A stretch of 62,474 bases of DNA from Lachnospiraceae bacterium (GTDB lineage Bacteria > Bacillota > Clostridia > Lachnospirales > Lachnospiraceae). The stretch lies in the NCBI GenBank assembly GCA_009911035.1, contig QXWO01000035.1, positions 1 to 62,474 on the forward strand, written 5' to 3'. The position numbers were made by a program, and so were the translations under genes. Every line of letters begins with the position of its first letter. Position 1 is the first letter of the stretch. The notes under the pieces were generated by a model. The model did not search any database, was not told the DNA's origin, and was given only the letters and a program-made list of their open reading frames with translations. This document shows positions 33,196 to 42,718 of the stretch, piece after piece.

Positions 33196-34998
33196 ATGTC
33201 TGAAAAAAAGACCCGTTTTACGATTTTATCCCTATTTAAAAGCGTAAGGACTACGATGCTGTGTCTTTTTTCATTGCTTATCATCATTACAACAGTTGTA
33301 TTTATGCTTATTTCAGTAGACTATACAAGGAAGACGGTTTTGGAAAATTCCACAGACTATACTTCACGTCTGGTACGTCAGGTGAACCGGGACATAGACT
33401 CTTATATAGATTATATGGAAAATATTTCCTCCATGGTGATTCAGGGCGGGGATGTGCAGAAGTATTTATTTATGAGTATGCCGAAGGCGGAATTGGAGGA
33501 GACATTTGACCGCATTGTGACCCAGTTCAACACCGTTGTGGAGACAAGGCAGGATATTTCCAATATTGCGGTGGTGACGCCGGAGCGGGATTTTATCATA
33601 AATGACGGTACAGACAAGCTCAATGAGAATGTTTCACTGGAAGAAGTGGAATGGTACAGGGAAGCCCTTGAGGGAAATGATAGTATTCTGACTGCTTCCC
33701 ATGTCCAGCATGTGATACGCAATAACTATAAATGGGTGGTAACTTTAGGGAAGGGAATAAAGGATCCCCGGACAGGAGAAAACGGAGGCGTATTTTTTAT
33801 TGATCTCAACTATAAACTGTTAAAAGATCTGTGCGAGAATAACAGTCTGGCAACCAACAGCTATGTGTTCATCGTGGATGAGTCCGGGAAAATTATTTAT
33901 CATCCCAAACAGCAGCTTTTATACAACGGGCTTAAGGCGGAAAAAATCAGCGAAGTCTTAAGCTGCGGCGCTGACGGTTATTTTATAACGGATGAAAAGG
34001 GAAAGGACGGCGAGAAGCTGTATACGGTATCCGTGTCTGAAAAAACCGGATGGCGTGTAGTGGGAGTGGCGGATATTTCCGAACTGATGAAAAACAAAAA
34101 GGAGACGGAGTACATCTACATGGTCATAGCAGCCGTTCTTTTGTGTATTGCCATGATTTTGGCTAATTTCTTTGCCACTGCGATCACAAGGCCTATCAAA
34201 GAGTTGAAGGATTCCATGAAAGAGGTGGAAAAGGGAAATTTCAATACGGATGTGGTGATCCGGGCGGACAGCGAGATAGACAGCCTGGGCAATTCCTTTA
34301 ATCTGATGACTGCAAGGATACGTCAATTGATGGAGCAGAATATTTATGAGCAGGAGGAGAAGCGCAAAAGCGAATTAAAGGCGCTCCGGTCCCAGATCAA
34401 CCCCCATTTTCTGTACAATACTCTTGATTCTATTATCTGGATGGCAGAAGGCGGGAAGAATAAAGAGGTGGTGCGCATGACATCTGCCCTTGCAAGGCTT
34501 CTGCGCCAGAGCATCAGCAACGACAATGAGCGGATTCCGCTGGAAATGGAAGTGGACTATGCAGGAAGTTATCTGACTATCCAGAAGATGCGCTATAAAG
34601 ATAAGCTGGAATATGAGATAGAGGTTGCCGAGGATATTAAGAAGGAAGAAATCATTAATCTGATTCTCCAGCCGCTGGTGGAAAACGCCATTTACCACGG
34701 TATTAAGTATAAAGGCTCCAAAGGTCTTATCCGCATTGTGGGATATGGGGAAGGAAGCAACATCATCCTGAAAGTAATTGACAATGGAATTGGCATGGAT
34801 GAGGATGCGCTTAAGGGAATTTTCGATAAATCCAGAGACAGCGAGGGAAGCGGCGGTGTCGGTGTCCACAATGTACAGACCCGCATAGGTCTGTATTACG
34901 GGGCGGAGTACGGACTGCGCTTTGAAAGTGTTGTGGGAGAGGGAACCACTGTGACTATCATAATCCCAAGGAATTTCAGGGAGGAGATGGATAGATGA
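33196..34998 (+). CDS. Sensor histidine kinase (YesM/LytS-type)
   Basis: The 600-residue protein has an N-terminal membrane segment (residues about 18-40), a Cache-like extracellular domain with FIVDESGKIIYHP, a second membrane segment (YIYMVIAAVLLCIAMILANF) and HAMP. The His_kinase domain has the phospho-histidine in INPHFLYNTLDSI, and the ATPase motifs are DNGIGMDEDAL and GVGVHNVQTRIGLYYG. It directly abuts the regulator gene and overlaps the downstream binding-protein gene by ATGA, so all three are translationally coupled. Confidence 0.92.
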   Translation: MSEKKTRFTILSLFKSVRTTMLCLFSLLIIITTVVFMLISVDYTRKTVLENSTDYTSRLVRQVNRDIDSYIDYMENISSMVIQGGDVQKYLFMSMPKAELEETFDRIVTQFNTVVETRQDISNIAVVTPERDFIINDGTDKLNENVSLEEVEWYREALEGNDSILTASHVQHVIRNNYKWVVTLGKGIKDPRTGENGGVFFIDLNYKLLKDLCENNSLATNSYVFIVDESGKIIYHPKQQLLYNGLKAEKISEVLSCGADGYFITDEKGKDGEKLYTVSVSEKTGWRVVGVADISELMKNKKETEYIYMVIAAVLLCIAMILANFFATAITRPIKELKDSMKEVEKGNFNTDVVIRADSEIDSLGNSFNLMTARIRQLMEQNIYEQEEKRKSELKALRSQINPHFLYNTLDSIIWMAEGGKNKEVVRMTSALARLLRQSISNDNERIPLEMEVDYAGSYLTIQKMRYKDKLEYEIEVAEDIKKEEIINLILQPLVENAIYHGIKYKGSKGLIRIVGYGEGSNIILKVIDNGIGMDEDALKGIFDKSRDSEGSGGVGVHNVQTRIGLYYGAEYGLRFESVVGEGTTVTIIIPRNFREEMDR

Positions 34999-36062
34999 GA
35001 GAGCAGATGGATGAAACCCCAAAAGGATATGCAGAACATAGTATGGAAAAAGGTTTGAAAAACAGCATTAAAAAATATAGAAATACTCATGGGAAAAAAA
35101 TGATTGTGTGGACATTTGCAATGGCAGCGGTGATAGCAGCAGGTATTTTTTTCCTTGGCGGCGGCAGTGGGGAGAAGGAAAAAGTCCACATAATTTTTAT
35201 TCCAAAGGTAATAGATGAAGACAATGATTTCTGGAAGCTGCTGATTGAGGGGACTCAGATGGCGGCAGCAGAAAATCAGGTCGAACTTACCATAGTTGCC
35301 ACGGAAACGGAGGACGATTATAAGGGACAGAATGAGCTGATCCAGTGGGCTGTTGCCCAGAAGCCGGATGCCATTTTGCTGACTCCGTGCAGTTATACCG
35401 AGACCACCCTTTATGCTAAAAAGGTAAAAGAACAGGGGATTCCGCTGATTCTGGTGGACTCTGCAGTGAACGAGGATGTAGCGGACACGGTGATCACCAC
35501 GGACAACGTGAAGCTGGGAGAAGTGGAAGGCAATTATATGAAACAGTATGTCACGGAAGACTCCCAGATTGCCATAATCGGACACGTGGAAGGTTCCTCC
35601 ACTGCGATTGAGAGGGAGCAGGGCGTGCGTATGGGACTTGGGGAATACCAGGACAGGATCGTGGATGTGGTGTTCTGCGATTCCGACTATGACAAAGCCT
35701 ATCACCTCATGATGGGGCTGATTGAAAAATATCCGGGGATCGATCTGGTGGCAGGTCTGAATGAATATTCAGCCGTAGGCGCGGCCAGGGCAATCAAGGA
35801 AAAGAAACTCCAGGACAGGATCCGGGTGGTGGGGATTGACAGTTCTCTTGAGGAGATTCAGCTTTTGGAAGAAGGGATTTTTGAAATCATTGTCATACAA
35901 AATCCCTTCAAAATGGGATATCTGGGCGTGGAAGCGGTACTTAAAATACTAAGCGGTGAGAAAGTGCCCCAATACATTGATTCTGGCTGTGAACTTATCA
36001 GTAATGACAGCGTGTACACAGAAGAAAACCAAAAGCTGCTGTTTCCCTTTAAAGAGGAGTAG
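34995..36062 (+). CDS. Membrane-anchored sugar-binding protein, likely sensor subunit
   Basis: The 355-residue protein has a type-4 periplasmic binding domain (VHIIFIPKVIDEDNDFWKLL, AVAQKPDAILLTPCSY, VVGIDSSLEEIQLL, GYLGVEAVLKIL). The hydrophobic N-terminal segment (VWTFAMAAVIAAGIFFLGGG) follows a charged stretch and is not followed by a lipobox cysteine. It probably stays anchored. ATGA overlap with the histidine kinase and the absence of permease genes nearby point to a ligand-sensing partner, as in XylFII-LytS systems, rather than a transporter component. Confidence 0.85.
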   Translation: MREQMDETPKGYAEHSMEKGLKNSIKKYRNTHGKKMIVWTFAMAAVIAAGIFFLGGGSGEKEKVHIIFIPKVIDEDNDFWKLLIEGTQMAAAENQVELTIVATETEDDYKGQNELIQWAVAQKPDAILLTPCSYTETTLYAKKVKEQGIPLILVDSAVNEDVADTVITTDNVKLGEVEGNYMKQYVTEDSQIAIIGHVEGSSTAIEREQGVRMGLGEYQDRIVDVVFCDSDYDKAYHLMMGLIEKYPGIDLVAGLNEYSAVGAARAIKEKKLQDRIRVVGIDSSLEEIQLLEEGIFEIIVIQNPFKMGYLGVEAVLKILSGEKVPQYIDSGCELISNDSVYTEENQKLLFPFKEE

Positions 36063-36093
36063 CGCCGCAGTAAGTAACGGGCCGGGCGGATAA

Positions 36094-36633
36094 TTAGTCC
36101 TGATTTTTCATAAATTTTTTAAGGGGTATCCAGATGATGTGTGCATAGATGCATCCGGCGGCCCCGGTGAGTAGTTGTACAATGGAAAAAGTAGATTGGA
36201 AAACACTCATTTTGGGATGCATTTTTTCGGGAAGAAACATGGGAATAAGGATCAGTGAGATGACAACTCCCATGAACAGCGCTTTGACGATGCACCCGGC
36301 GAGCATGGACAGGGGCAGGCCGAAGCGTCCCTTTATTCTGTCCGATAAAAGGCATACACATCCCACGATCAGGATATTTCCAACCATAACGCAGGGAATA
36401 ATGGCCGGGATGGAGGACATGACCGGGCTTCCGGAAATGAAAAAGGAAGTGATTGGCGTTATGACGGACAGAATAATCCCGCAGGAAAGTCCGGAGGAAA
36501 GTCCGGCAAGGATAATACAGGCATTGATGATGGGGCCTGTGATAAATACGCTGGTGTTTTTAAAGAACTGGCTGACAATGCAGATTGCAAGCAGTGCCGC
36601 TGTTGCCGCAATCTGTCTGGTTGAAAGTTTCAT
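36094..36633 (-). CDS. ECF-type transporter S component
   Basis: This 179-residue, highly hydrophobic protein has about five to six membrane segments (IAATAALLAICIVSQFF, INACIILAGLSSGLSCGII, VMVGNILIVGCVCLL, LLTGAAGCIYAHIIW) typical of the small substrate-binding S subunits. The start with TACAGGAGG at 36633 is clear; the longer frame runs into the neighbouring gene. It shares a strand with the TM1266-like gene 19 bases upstream. The substrate cannot be read from sequence. The energising EcfA/T genes are elsewhere. Confidence 0.75.
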   Translation of the reverse strand: MKLSTRQIAATAALLAICIVSQFFKNTSVFITGPIINACIILAGLSSGLSCGIILSVITPITSFFISGSPVMSSIPAIIPCVMVGNILIVGCVCLLSDRIKGRFGLPLSMLAGCIVKALFMGVVISLILIPMFLPEKMHPKMSVFQSTFSIVQLLTGAAGCIYAHIIWIPLKKFMKNQD

Positions 36634-36652
36634 AACAAAATCCTCCTGTAAG

Positions 36653-36901
36653 TTAATCTGTTTTCGCCTGCATGGCCTTGGCACTGATCCCTTTGATTCT
36701 GCCAAGCTTCCCGGAGAGCGCACTGATTCTGTCAGGGGGAGCACAAATAATAACGGAAATGATATTCAGCGATTTTTCGCGGTAGGGGATGCCGATTCTT
36801 CCGATGATGCAGTCAGCATATTCATGGAGCAGCTCATTTACCTTAGCTGCGGCATTGATATCCTGAATGAAAATACCGATGATGGCAACTCTTTCTTCCA
36901 T
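36653..36901 (-). CDS. TM1266-type iron-only hydrogenase system regulator
   Basis: The 82-residue protein reads EERVAIIGIFIQDINAAAKV, YADCIIGRIGIPYRE and ICAPPDRISALSGKLGRIKG, matching the ACT/NikR-C-like TM1266 family often linked with [FeFe]-hydrogenase maturation genes. The exact role is unknown. ATG 36901 follows AGGAGG. It forms a two-gene unit with the ECF S component. No hydrogenase genes lie in the window. Confidence 0.8.
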   Translation of the reverse strand: MEERVAIIGIFIQDINAAAKVNELLHEYADCIIGRIGIPYREKSLNIISVIICAPPDRISALSGKLGRIKGISAKAMQAKTD

Positions 36902-37070
36902 ATAAAAACCTCCTGTTGAAACTCCAAAAACAGAAAACTCTCCCTTTGCAGGTTCATTTATAGTATAATAGAAGGGAGCAAAATATACAAGAGCTTTGCA
37001 GCAGGGTCCCTCTTTTTCGTGCGTCTGCCAGATATACAAAAGAAGGACCTTTGGGAAAGAAGGATGACAT

Positions 37071-37577
37071 ATGTTTACGGATGTTCAGCTATTGCAGATA
37101 AAAAATGCTGCCATGAGGGCGCTTCATGTGCCGGGGAATTACCGGGGCGGCATTCTGGAGATGGCATTGGCAGTGGATTATCATATAGACGGCGGGCAGT
37201 TACGGACGCAGTGCGGGCAGATTGCAGGAGCTTTAAAGAGGACTGATGAAATTTTCAGAAATGTGCGCCTGAATCTGATCAAGTGGGTCTCCGATGACGA
37301 GATCATCAAAGAAGTTTCTTCGCTTGCAGCCCTGCAGCTCGGAAGAGGTTTTGAGGATTATGAGCCGGAACGGGGGCATGATGGAAAGTCCCTGGATGAA
37401 CTGCTTAGGCAGTTGAAGCTGTTTTACGCCAGGTCTAAAATTATCATATTGATTACGGACGGAAGCTACAGACGTGTGGATGAGGAGAAAATCAGGGAGC
37501 ATTTGCAGCCTTTTCTTGGCCGGAAACTGGTGGTTGTCACATCCGGCCGGGTCAGCAGCGGCAGGGAGTGGATGTGA
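37071..37577 (+). CDS. Conserved hypothetical protein
   Basis: This 168-residue soluble protein lacks signal peptide and membrane segments. IIILITDGSYRRVDEEKIREH and KLVVVTSGRVSSG look like alternating hydrophobic strands and loops of a Rossmann-like fold. The first half is helical and ends in KEVSSLAALQLGRGF. I recognise no family. GAAGGATG precedes the ATG. It is divergent from the TM1266 gene and followed by a deacetylase. Confidence 0.6.
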   Translation: MFTDVQLLQIKNAAMRALHVPGNYRGGILEMALAVDYHIDGGQLRTQCGQIAGALKRTDEIFRNVRLNLIKWVSDDEIIKEVSSLAALQLGRGFEDYEPERGHDGKSLDELLRQLKLFYARSKIIILITDGSYRRVDEEKIREHLQPFLGRKLVVVTSGRVSSGREWM

Positions 37578-37745
37578 TGTGTGGCTGAAATTCCCGGATA
37601 CACATGGAGATGTTTTTTAGCAGATGATTGGAATGGGTTGTGATCTGTCTATAATTAATATTTAAGGTAATAATCAATTGGGTTTAAAGGAACATACTAC
37701 CGCAACAGAATATGTAAAGCACAAAAGAAGCAGGAGAATTTCATA

Positions 37746-38741
37746 ATGGAAAGCACAAAGACAGCAGGAAGGAAAGCCGTTATTTTTGCGGCAGCTTTCA
37801 TGGCACTGGTACTGGCAGGATGCCGGAATACAGAGAAAAACGCGGAAGCGGTGAAGGAGGACGCAGTGCCCCAGGCTGGCGGACAGCCGGAGACAGAAAC
37901 GGTAAATAACGGGTGGGAGCCGCAGCCGGAGCTGGCAGACCGGCCGGAAGCAGAGCCGGAGGAAGGAGAAACGCTTCCAGGGCAGCCGGACGGAGCCGTA
38001 AAGGCGGCAGAAAGGAAAACGCTGCCGGAAGGATGGGAGCTTACCCTTGCTTCCGAAGACTGGGGATTGTCGTTTACAGAGCCGGGGACAGCCCCTAAGG
38101 GAAATGCCACAGCCGGAGATTTGGCGTGGTATGACGGGTACTATGTGGGAGACGGCAGCGAAAAGGTTATTTATCTGACTTTTGACTGCGGCTATGAGAA
38201 CGGCAACACGGAGCCAATTTTGGATGCTCTTAAGAAACATAACGTAAAGGCAACATTTTTTGTGGTGGGCCATTTTCTGGAAACGGCCCCTGATTTTGTA
38301 AAAAGAATGGTGCAGGAGGGGCACGCCGTTGGCAACCATACTTACCATCATCTGGACATGGCGTCCATTTCCGATAAGGGGGATTTTCAAAAAGAGATGG
38401 ACGATGTTGCGGATCTGTTTAGGGAGATCACCGGGGAGGAGCTTTCCCCCTATTACCGTCCGCCCCAGGGAAAATGTAACGTGCACAATCTGGAAATGGC
38501 ACAGGAAATGGGATATTATACCATATTCTGGAGCCTTGCCTATGTGGACTGGGATCAGGACAGGCAGCCCAGCCACGGGGAAGCCTTTGACAAGCTGACG
38601 ACCCGGGTACATCCCGGAGCGGTTGTGCTGTTGCACAATACATCCAGCACCAACGGAGAGATACTGGATGAGCTTTTGACAAAATGGGAAGGCATGGGGT
38701 ATACTTTTAAACCCCTGTCGGAACTGGTGGCGGGCGGATGA
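37746..38741 (+). CDS. Lipoprotein polysaccharide deacetylase, PdaA-like
   Basis: The 331-residue protein has a lipobox (LVLAGC) and an acidic, proline-rich linker to about residue 100, then a NodB-type domain. Motifs are YLTFDCGYENGNTEPILD, the metal histidines in VGNHTYHHLDM, YYRPPQGK and VVLLHNTSS. TFDCGYENG is characteristic of PdaA, which deacetylates muramic acid in delta-lactam formation of spore cortex. It would be anchored outside the membrane. AGGAG precedes the ATG. Confidence 0.9.
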   Translation: MESTKTAGRKAVIFAAAFMALVLAGCRNTEKNAEAVKEDAVPQAGGQPETETVNNGWEPQPELADRPEAEPEEGETLPGQPDGAVKAAERKTLPEGWELTLASEDWGLSFTEPGTAPKGNATAGDLAWYDGYYVGDGSEKVIYLTFDCGYENGNTEPILDALKKHNVKATFFVVGHFLETAPDFVKRMVQEGHAVGNHTYHHLDMASISDKGDFQKEMDDVADLFREITGEELSPYYRPPQGKCNVHNLEMAQEMGYYTIFWSLAYVDWDQDRQPSHGEAFDKLTTRVHPGAVVLLHNTSSTNGEILDELLTKWEGMGYTFKPLSELVAGG

Positions 38742-38787
38742 ATGATAAGAAGTTAAAAACAAAGGCGGCTGGCGGGAAGGAAGCTTT

Positions 38788-39270
38788 ATGCAGGGAACCG
38801 GCGGACAGCGGCAGAGAGAAAGGTTGAAGAAAATGCTTGAAGGCGTAGAAAAAATATTTGAAGAAATGCAGCCCATGATGAAGAAACTGAAGAAATCTTC
38901 CTATGAAAAAAATATGTTTGATTTCAGGGAAAAGCACAGCCATTATTTTCGGGAAATGGCTGACTATATGGATCAGGCACAGGATAAGGAGAAGGCAGCC
39001 GGTGAGATGGCAGCATCCTTTGTGGACAAGGTGGAGAAACATTATACCCAGAAAGGTAAAATCGGCGGAAGGGTCCAGGCGGATTTAAACTTTTTCATGA
39101 TTTATTACACCTTTCCTGCCATTCTGCTGACTGGCAGCGAGTACGCAAAAGTCATTGCAGATACAATATGCAGGGAGTGGGGGGCACGTTTTAAGGACAG
39201 CAAAATTGGATATACCGACTATTATACTCTTTATGATGGCTTCCGCGATAAAATATTTGGTATCTTTTAA
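38788..39270 (+). CDS. Conserved hypothetical protein
   Basis: The 160-residue protein is rich in charged helices (RLKKMLEGVEKIFEEMQPM, MADYMDQAQDKEKAAGEM). A more hydrophobic stretch (VQADLNFFMIYYTFPAILL) follows, and the C-terminus is YYTLYDGFRDKIFGIF. There is no export signal. GGAAGG precedes the start, 46 bases after the deacetylase. Its end overlaps the convergent AraC gene by four bases. No family is recognised. Confidence 0.6.
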   Translation: MQGTGGQRQRERLKKMLEGVEKIFEEMQPMMKKLKKSSYEKNMFDFREKHSHYFREMADYMDQAQDKEKAAGEMAASFVDKVEKHYTQKGKIGGRVQADLNFFMIYYTFPAILLTGSEYAKVIADTICREWGARFKDSKIGYTDYYTLYDGFRDKIFGIF

Positions 39271-40139
39271 GGCGCACAGACAAGGCGTTTGCGGTAAGAG
39301 GTAGCGCTTAGTCCATAGTAGCGCCTAAAGGAAGCGGAAAAGTGCTCAATGCAGGAGTACCCGGTATCTTCTGCAATCTGGGTAATGGACAAATTCGGAT
39401 TTTGAAGAAGAATGGAAGCGGCGGACATACGTGCTTCCGTTTTTTTCTGGAGAAAAGTTCTGCCGTAGTGTATTTTCAACAGCCGTTCCGTCTGGCGTAT
39501 GCCCAGACCTAACCGGGAGGCCAGTCCGTCCAGGGTCAGGGTGCGGTATTCATAAAGAAAACATTCTTCAATGATCAGGTATTTATTGTCAATCAGACTG
39601 GGGGCTTCAACGGGGGAACTGCTTATGGCTGTTCCTTCATAATTCCGCACAAGCTTTATGATAAGCTGTTTCAGCAGAATCTGGGCCTGCACCATATAGC
39701 CGGTATAGCGGTGTTCCAGTTCAAAAAAGAGCTGCTTCATCAGCGTGTGGATGTCCTGATTATCCTGTCCGAACCAGAAAGGCGTGTTCCTGAAAATTTC
39801 AGCCAGACTTTTTTCACAGGAGGAATGGCAGGGGGCGGTACTGTGTCCTGTTTTCAGGTAAATACAATATTCACACATGGGATCTTTGGAGTCAGGGACC
39901 TGGGAGTGTTCCACGAAAGGCCCGGTGATAAAAAGGGTATTGGGAACAATGTCGTAGGACATTCCGCTGATTACGGCATTTCCCCGGCCAAAAGGGATAT
40001 AATGGATTTCATAACTGTTTCTGCTGTGACTGTGGCGGGGGATGGAGCGCTCAAACCGTTCCAGTACAATGTTTGAAATGTGAAAATCATATTCCCCAAG
40101 GGCAAAATGTAAGTCAAAATGATCTAATCGTGTCTGCAT
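39267..40139 (-). CDS. AraC-family transcriptional regulator
   Basis: The 290-residue protein has an N-terminal cupin-like sensor (HSRNSYEIHYIPFGRGNAVI) and a C-terminal AraC DNA-binding domain (LTLDGLASRLGLGIRQTERL and LSITQIAEDTGYSCIEHFSA). It is divergent from the alcohol dehydrogenase/aldo-keto reductase pair, sharing a 270-base intergenic region, and probably regulates that pair in response to a sugar or polyol. GGGAG precedes the ATG at 40139. Confidence 0.88.
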   Translation of the reverse strand: MQTRLDHFDLHFALGEYDFHISNIVLERFERSIPRHSHSRNSYEIHYIPFGRGNAVISGMSYDIVPNTLFITGPFVEHSQVPDSKDPMCEYCIYLKTGHSTAPCHSSCEKSLAEIFRNTPFWFGQDNQDIHTLMKQLFFELEHRYTGYMVQAQILLKQLIIKLVRNYEGTAISSSPVEAPSLIDNKYLIIEECFLYEYRTLTLDGLASRLGLGIRQTERLLKIHYGRTFLQKKTEARMSAASILLQNPNLSITQIAEDTGYSCIEHFSASFRRYYGLSATSYRKRLVCAP

Positions 40140-40239
40140 AAAACGCTCCCTTCCTATTTATATATACTCCTTTTTAGGAAAAATGCAATAGATATTCGCC
40201 AACACGACATAAAATTGTTAAAAATGTCAAAGGAATCTC

Positions 40240-40267
40240 TTACCATATGAAATATATACGCTATAAT
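40240..40267 (+). promoter_or_regulatory. Promoter of the dehydrogenase/reductase pair
   Basis: A perfect TATAAT is preceded at 16 bases by a weak TTACCA. The poor -35 box fits a promoter that needs an activator such as the divergent AraC protein. ACATAAAATTGTT lies about 30 bases upstream. Confidence 0.5.
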
Positions 40268-40409
40268 TAAGGCATAAGAACAGCAGAAGGTAAGTGGACA
40301 TGCAGAAAATGTTCCGATTGCCAGAGAAAATAAAAAAGCACCGGCATGTGGCGCCTGGAAAGCCGCAAGGCAGGGGCAGCAAAAGGAAAATGTATAAGGA
40401 GGAAAAATC

Positions 40410-41462
40410 ATGGGTAAGATGATGGGGGCAATTCTGCCCGGGAACAGTACTGTGGAACTTAAGGAATTTGACATTCCGAAGCCAGGCCATGGACAGGTAC
40501 TGGTACAGACAAAAGCTACTACTATATGCGGAAGCGATATCCGCTGTATTTACAGGGAACACGTAGGAAAAGGGCCGGAAGGCTATATACCGGGCATGAT
40601 TGCCGGACATGAGCCCTGTGGCATTATTGTGGAAGAAGGCGAGGGCTTAAAGCGTTTTAAAAAAGGAGACAGGGTCATTGTCTACCATATTTCGGGATGC
40701 GGTGTCTGCAACGATTGCAGAAGGGGTTACTACATTTCATGCACCAGCGAACACAGACAGGCTTACGGCTGGCAGAGGAACGGCGGCATGGCTCCTTACA
40801 TATTGGCAGAAGAAAAGGATCTGATTGCACTGCCTGATGAGCTGACTTACAAGGACGGGGCACAGGTTGCATGTGGGTTCGGCACCGTTTATGAGGCCAT
40901 TGAAAAAATCGGCATATGCGGCAATGACGCAGTACTTGTAACCGGATTAGGCCCGGTAGGTCTTGCAGCGCTTATGCTTGCAAAATGTATGGGTGCGAAC
41001 CAGCTTATCGGTGTGGAAATGAATGACTACCGTATTGAACTGGCTAAGAAATTAGGACTTGTGGACCATGTGTTCAAGCCCGGAGAAACTACCCTGGATG
41101 AGATTCTTGCAGTGACAGGCGGGCGCGGTGTGGAGAGAGCCATTGACGCCAGCGCAAACGATGCAGGAAGACAGCTTGCCATCAGAGCCACAAGAGAATG
41201 GGGGAAAATAGCCTTTGTAGGGGAAGGCGGAACCTGCAGTTTTAATCCCAGCCCAGATATCATTCACGGACAAAAGACCATTTACGGCTCCTGGGTAACA
41301 TCATTATGGAAAATGGAAGAACTGGTGGAACGTCTGGTTAGATGGGGCATTCATCCGGAAGATTTAGTTACCCATGAATTCCCTCTGGATAAAGCAGACG
41401 AAGCATACGCACTGATGGCAGGAGGACAATGCGGCAAGGTTGCGGTGACGTTTAAAGAATAA
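40410..41462 (+). CDS. Zinc-dependent sorbitol-type dehydrogenase
   Basis: The 350-residue MDR enzyme has the catalytic zinc motifs ATTICGSDIRC and GHEPCGII. A complete structural-zinc cysteine lobe is present (GCGVCNDCRRGYYISC), and the nucleotide fold is VLVTGLGPVGLAAL. It oxidises or reduces a polyol or sugar alcohol; the substrate is not visible. A strong AGGAGG precedes the ATG. An aldo-keto reductase follows after 30 bases, so the pair may interconvert a sugar or aldehyde and its alcohol. It lacks a targeting helix, unlike the compartment alcohol dehydrogenase. Confidence 0.88.
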   Translation: MGKMMGAILPGNSTVELKEFDIPKPGHGQVLVQTKATTICGSDIRCIYREHVGKGPEGYIPGMIAGHEPCGIIVEEGEGLKRFKKGDRVIVYHISGCGVCNDCRRGYYISCTSEHRQAYGWQRNGGMAPYILAEEKDLIALPDELTYKDGAQVACGFGTVYEAIEKIGICGNDAVLVTGLGPVGLAALMLAKCMGANQLIGVEMNDYRIELAKKLGLVDHVFKPGETTLDEILAVTGGRGVERAIDASANDAGRQLAIRATREWGKIAFVGEGGTCSFNPSPDIIHGQKTIYGSWVTSLWKMEELVERLVRWGIHPEDLVTHEFPLDKADEAYALMAGGQCGKVAVTFKE

Positions 41463-41492
41463 AAATAAGCCCGGAAGTGAGGTGACAGACAG

Positions 41493-42506
41493 ATGGATAA
41501 TAAAGTAAATCCTGCCGATGTCCCGAAGAAAAAACTGGCCACAGGGGAAGCGATACCTGCTGTGGGACTTGGGACATTTGGCTCTGACAAATACTCACCC
41601 CAGCAGGTGAGTGATGCAGTGTACGGCGCAATTTTAAGAGGGTACCGGTTAATCGACTGTGCATCGGTGTACCAGAATGAGAACCGGATCGGGGAAGTGC
41701 TCCAGAAGGTTTTTGCGGAATCGGATATTAAGAGAGAAGAACTCTTCATTACTTCCAAGGTTTGGAACGACAGGCACAGAGAGGTGACTGCAGCCTGCGA
41801 AAAGAGTTTGGAAGATTTGAAACTGGACTATATAGATTTATATTTCGTCCACTGGCCTTTTCCCAATTACCATGCGCCGGGATGCAGCGGGGATTCCAGA
41901 AACCCGGATTCAAAGCCTTTTTCCATTGAGGAGTTTATGGACACCTGGAGACAGTGTGAAAAGCTGGTAAAGCAGGGGAAAGTGCGGTATATCGGCATGT
42001 CAAACATGACCATCCCCAAATTGGAAGCGGTGCTTCCCTTATGTGAGATCAAACCGGTGGCCCTTGAGATGGAATGCCATCCGGGCTTCCAGCAGCCGGA
42101 ACTTTTTGACTATGCGGTAAGCCATGGAATACAGCCTATCGGTTACTGCCCCATCGGCTCTCCCTCAAGGCCCGAAAGGGACAGAACCAGCGGGGATATT
42201 GCCGATACCCAGATGGATGAAATTGTGGAAATTGCCAAAGCCCACAATGTCCATCCCGCTATTGTGTGCTTAAAGTGGGCGGTCCAGAGAGGCCAGATCC
42301 CGATTCCTTTCTCAGTAAAGGAACCCCAGTATGTGAGCAACCTAAAGTGTGTCACAGAAGATCCTCTGACAGAAGAAGAAATGGACAAAATCAGAAAAGC
42401 CGACAAAAACTGCCGCCTGATCAAAGGTCAGGTATTTTTATGGGAAGGCGCTTCGGGCTGGGAAGACTTGTGGGATCTGGATGGAAAGATCACAGGGCTA
42501 AAGTGA
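41493..42506 (+). CDS. Aldo-keto reductase
   Basis: The 337-residue enzyme has the AKR tetrad in order: Asp and Tyr in LIDCASVYQNENRIGEVL, Lys in FITSKVW and His in YFVHWPF. A C-terminal cofactor segment (IPIPFSVKEPQYVSNLK) follows the family plan. NADPH-dependent reduction of an aldose or aldehyde is expected; lactaldehyde is possible given the locus but unproven. It is co-transcribed with the upstream dehydrogenase and followed by a strong terminator. Confidence 0.9.
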   Translation: MDNKVNPADVPKKKLATGEAIPAVGLGTFGSDKYSPQQVSDAVYGAILRGYRLIDCASVYQNENRIGEVLQKVFAESDIKREELFITSKVWNDRHREVTAACEKSLEDLKLDYIDLYFVHWPFPNYHAPGCSGDSRNPDSKPFSIEEFMDTWRQCEKLVKQGKVRYIGMSNMTIPKLEAVLPLCEIKPVALEMECHPGFQQPELFDYAVSHGIQPIGYCPIGSPSRPERDRTSGDIADTQMDEIVEIAKAHNVHPAIVCLKWAVQRGQIPIPFSVKEPQYVSNLKCVTEDPLTEEEMDKIRKADKNCRLIKGQVFLWEGASGWEDLWDLDGKITGLK

Positions 42507-42546
42507 CAGAAAACCTTGCAAATACGACAACAATAATACAAATCAT

Positions 42547-42594
42547 AAAAGCAGCATCCCCCTCTGGAAAAGGAGAGAGGATGTTGCTTTTTTA
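42547..42594 (+). terminator. Terminator after the aldo-keto reductase
   Basis: AAGCAGCATCC..CCTCT and AGAG.GGATGTTGCTT form a stem of about 15 bp with an 8-base loop, followed by TTTTTT. Confidence 0.85.
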
Positions 42595-42718
42595 TTACAA
42601 ACGCTGCCACGGGAAGCGCGGCAGAAACCGTAGTAGATTTTTAACCCTTTTCTGTAAGATTTTCAATTTTAATTAAAAGCCGTTATCTATATAATAAATT
42701 TATCAATTATGGTCAGAA

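Noticed and set aside
36149-36919. 256-residue plus-strand frame opposite the ECF and TM1266 genes
   Set aside because: Antisense to two genes with AGGAGG sites and clear family or membrane patterns.
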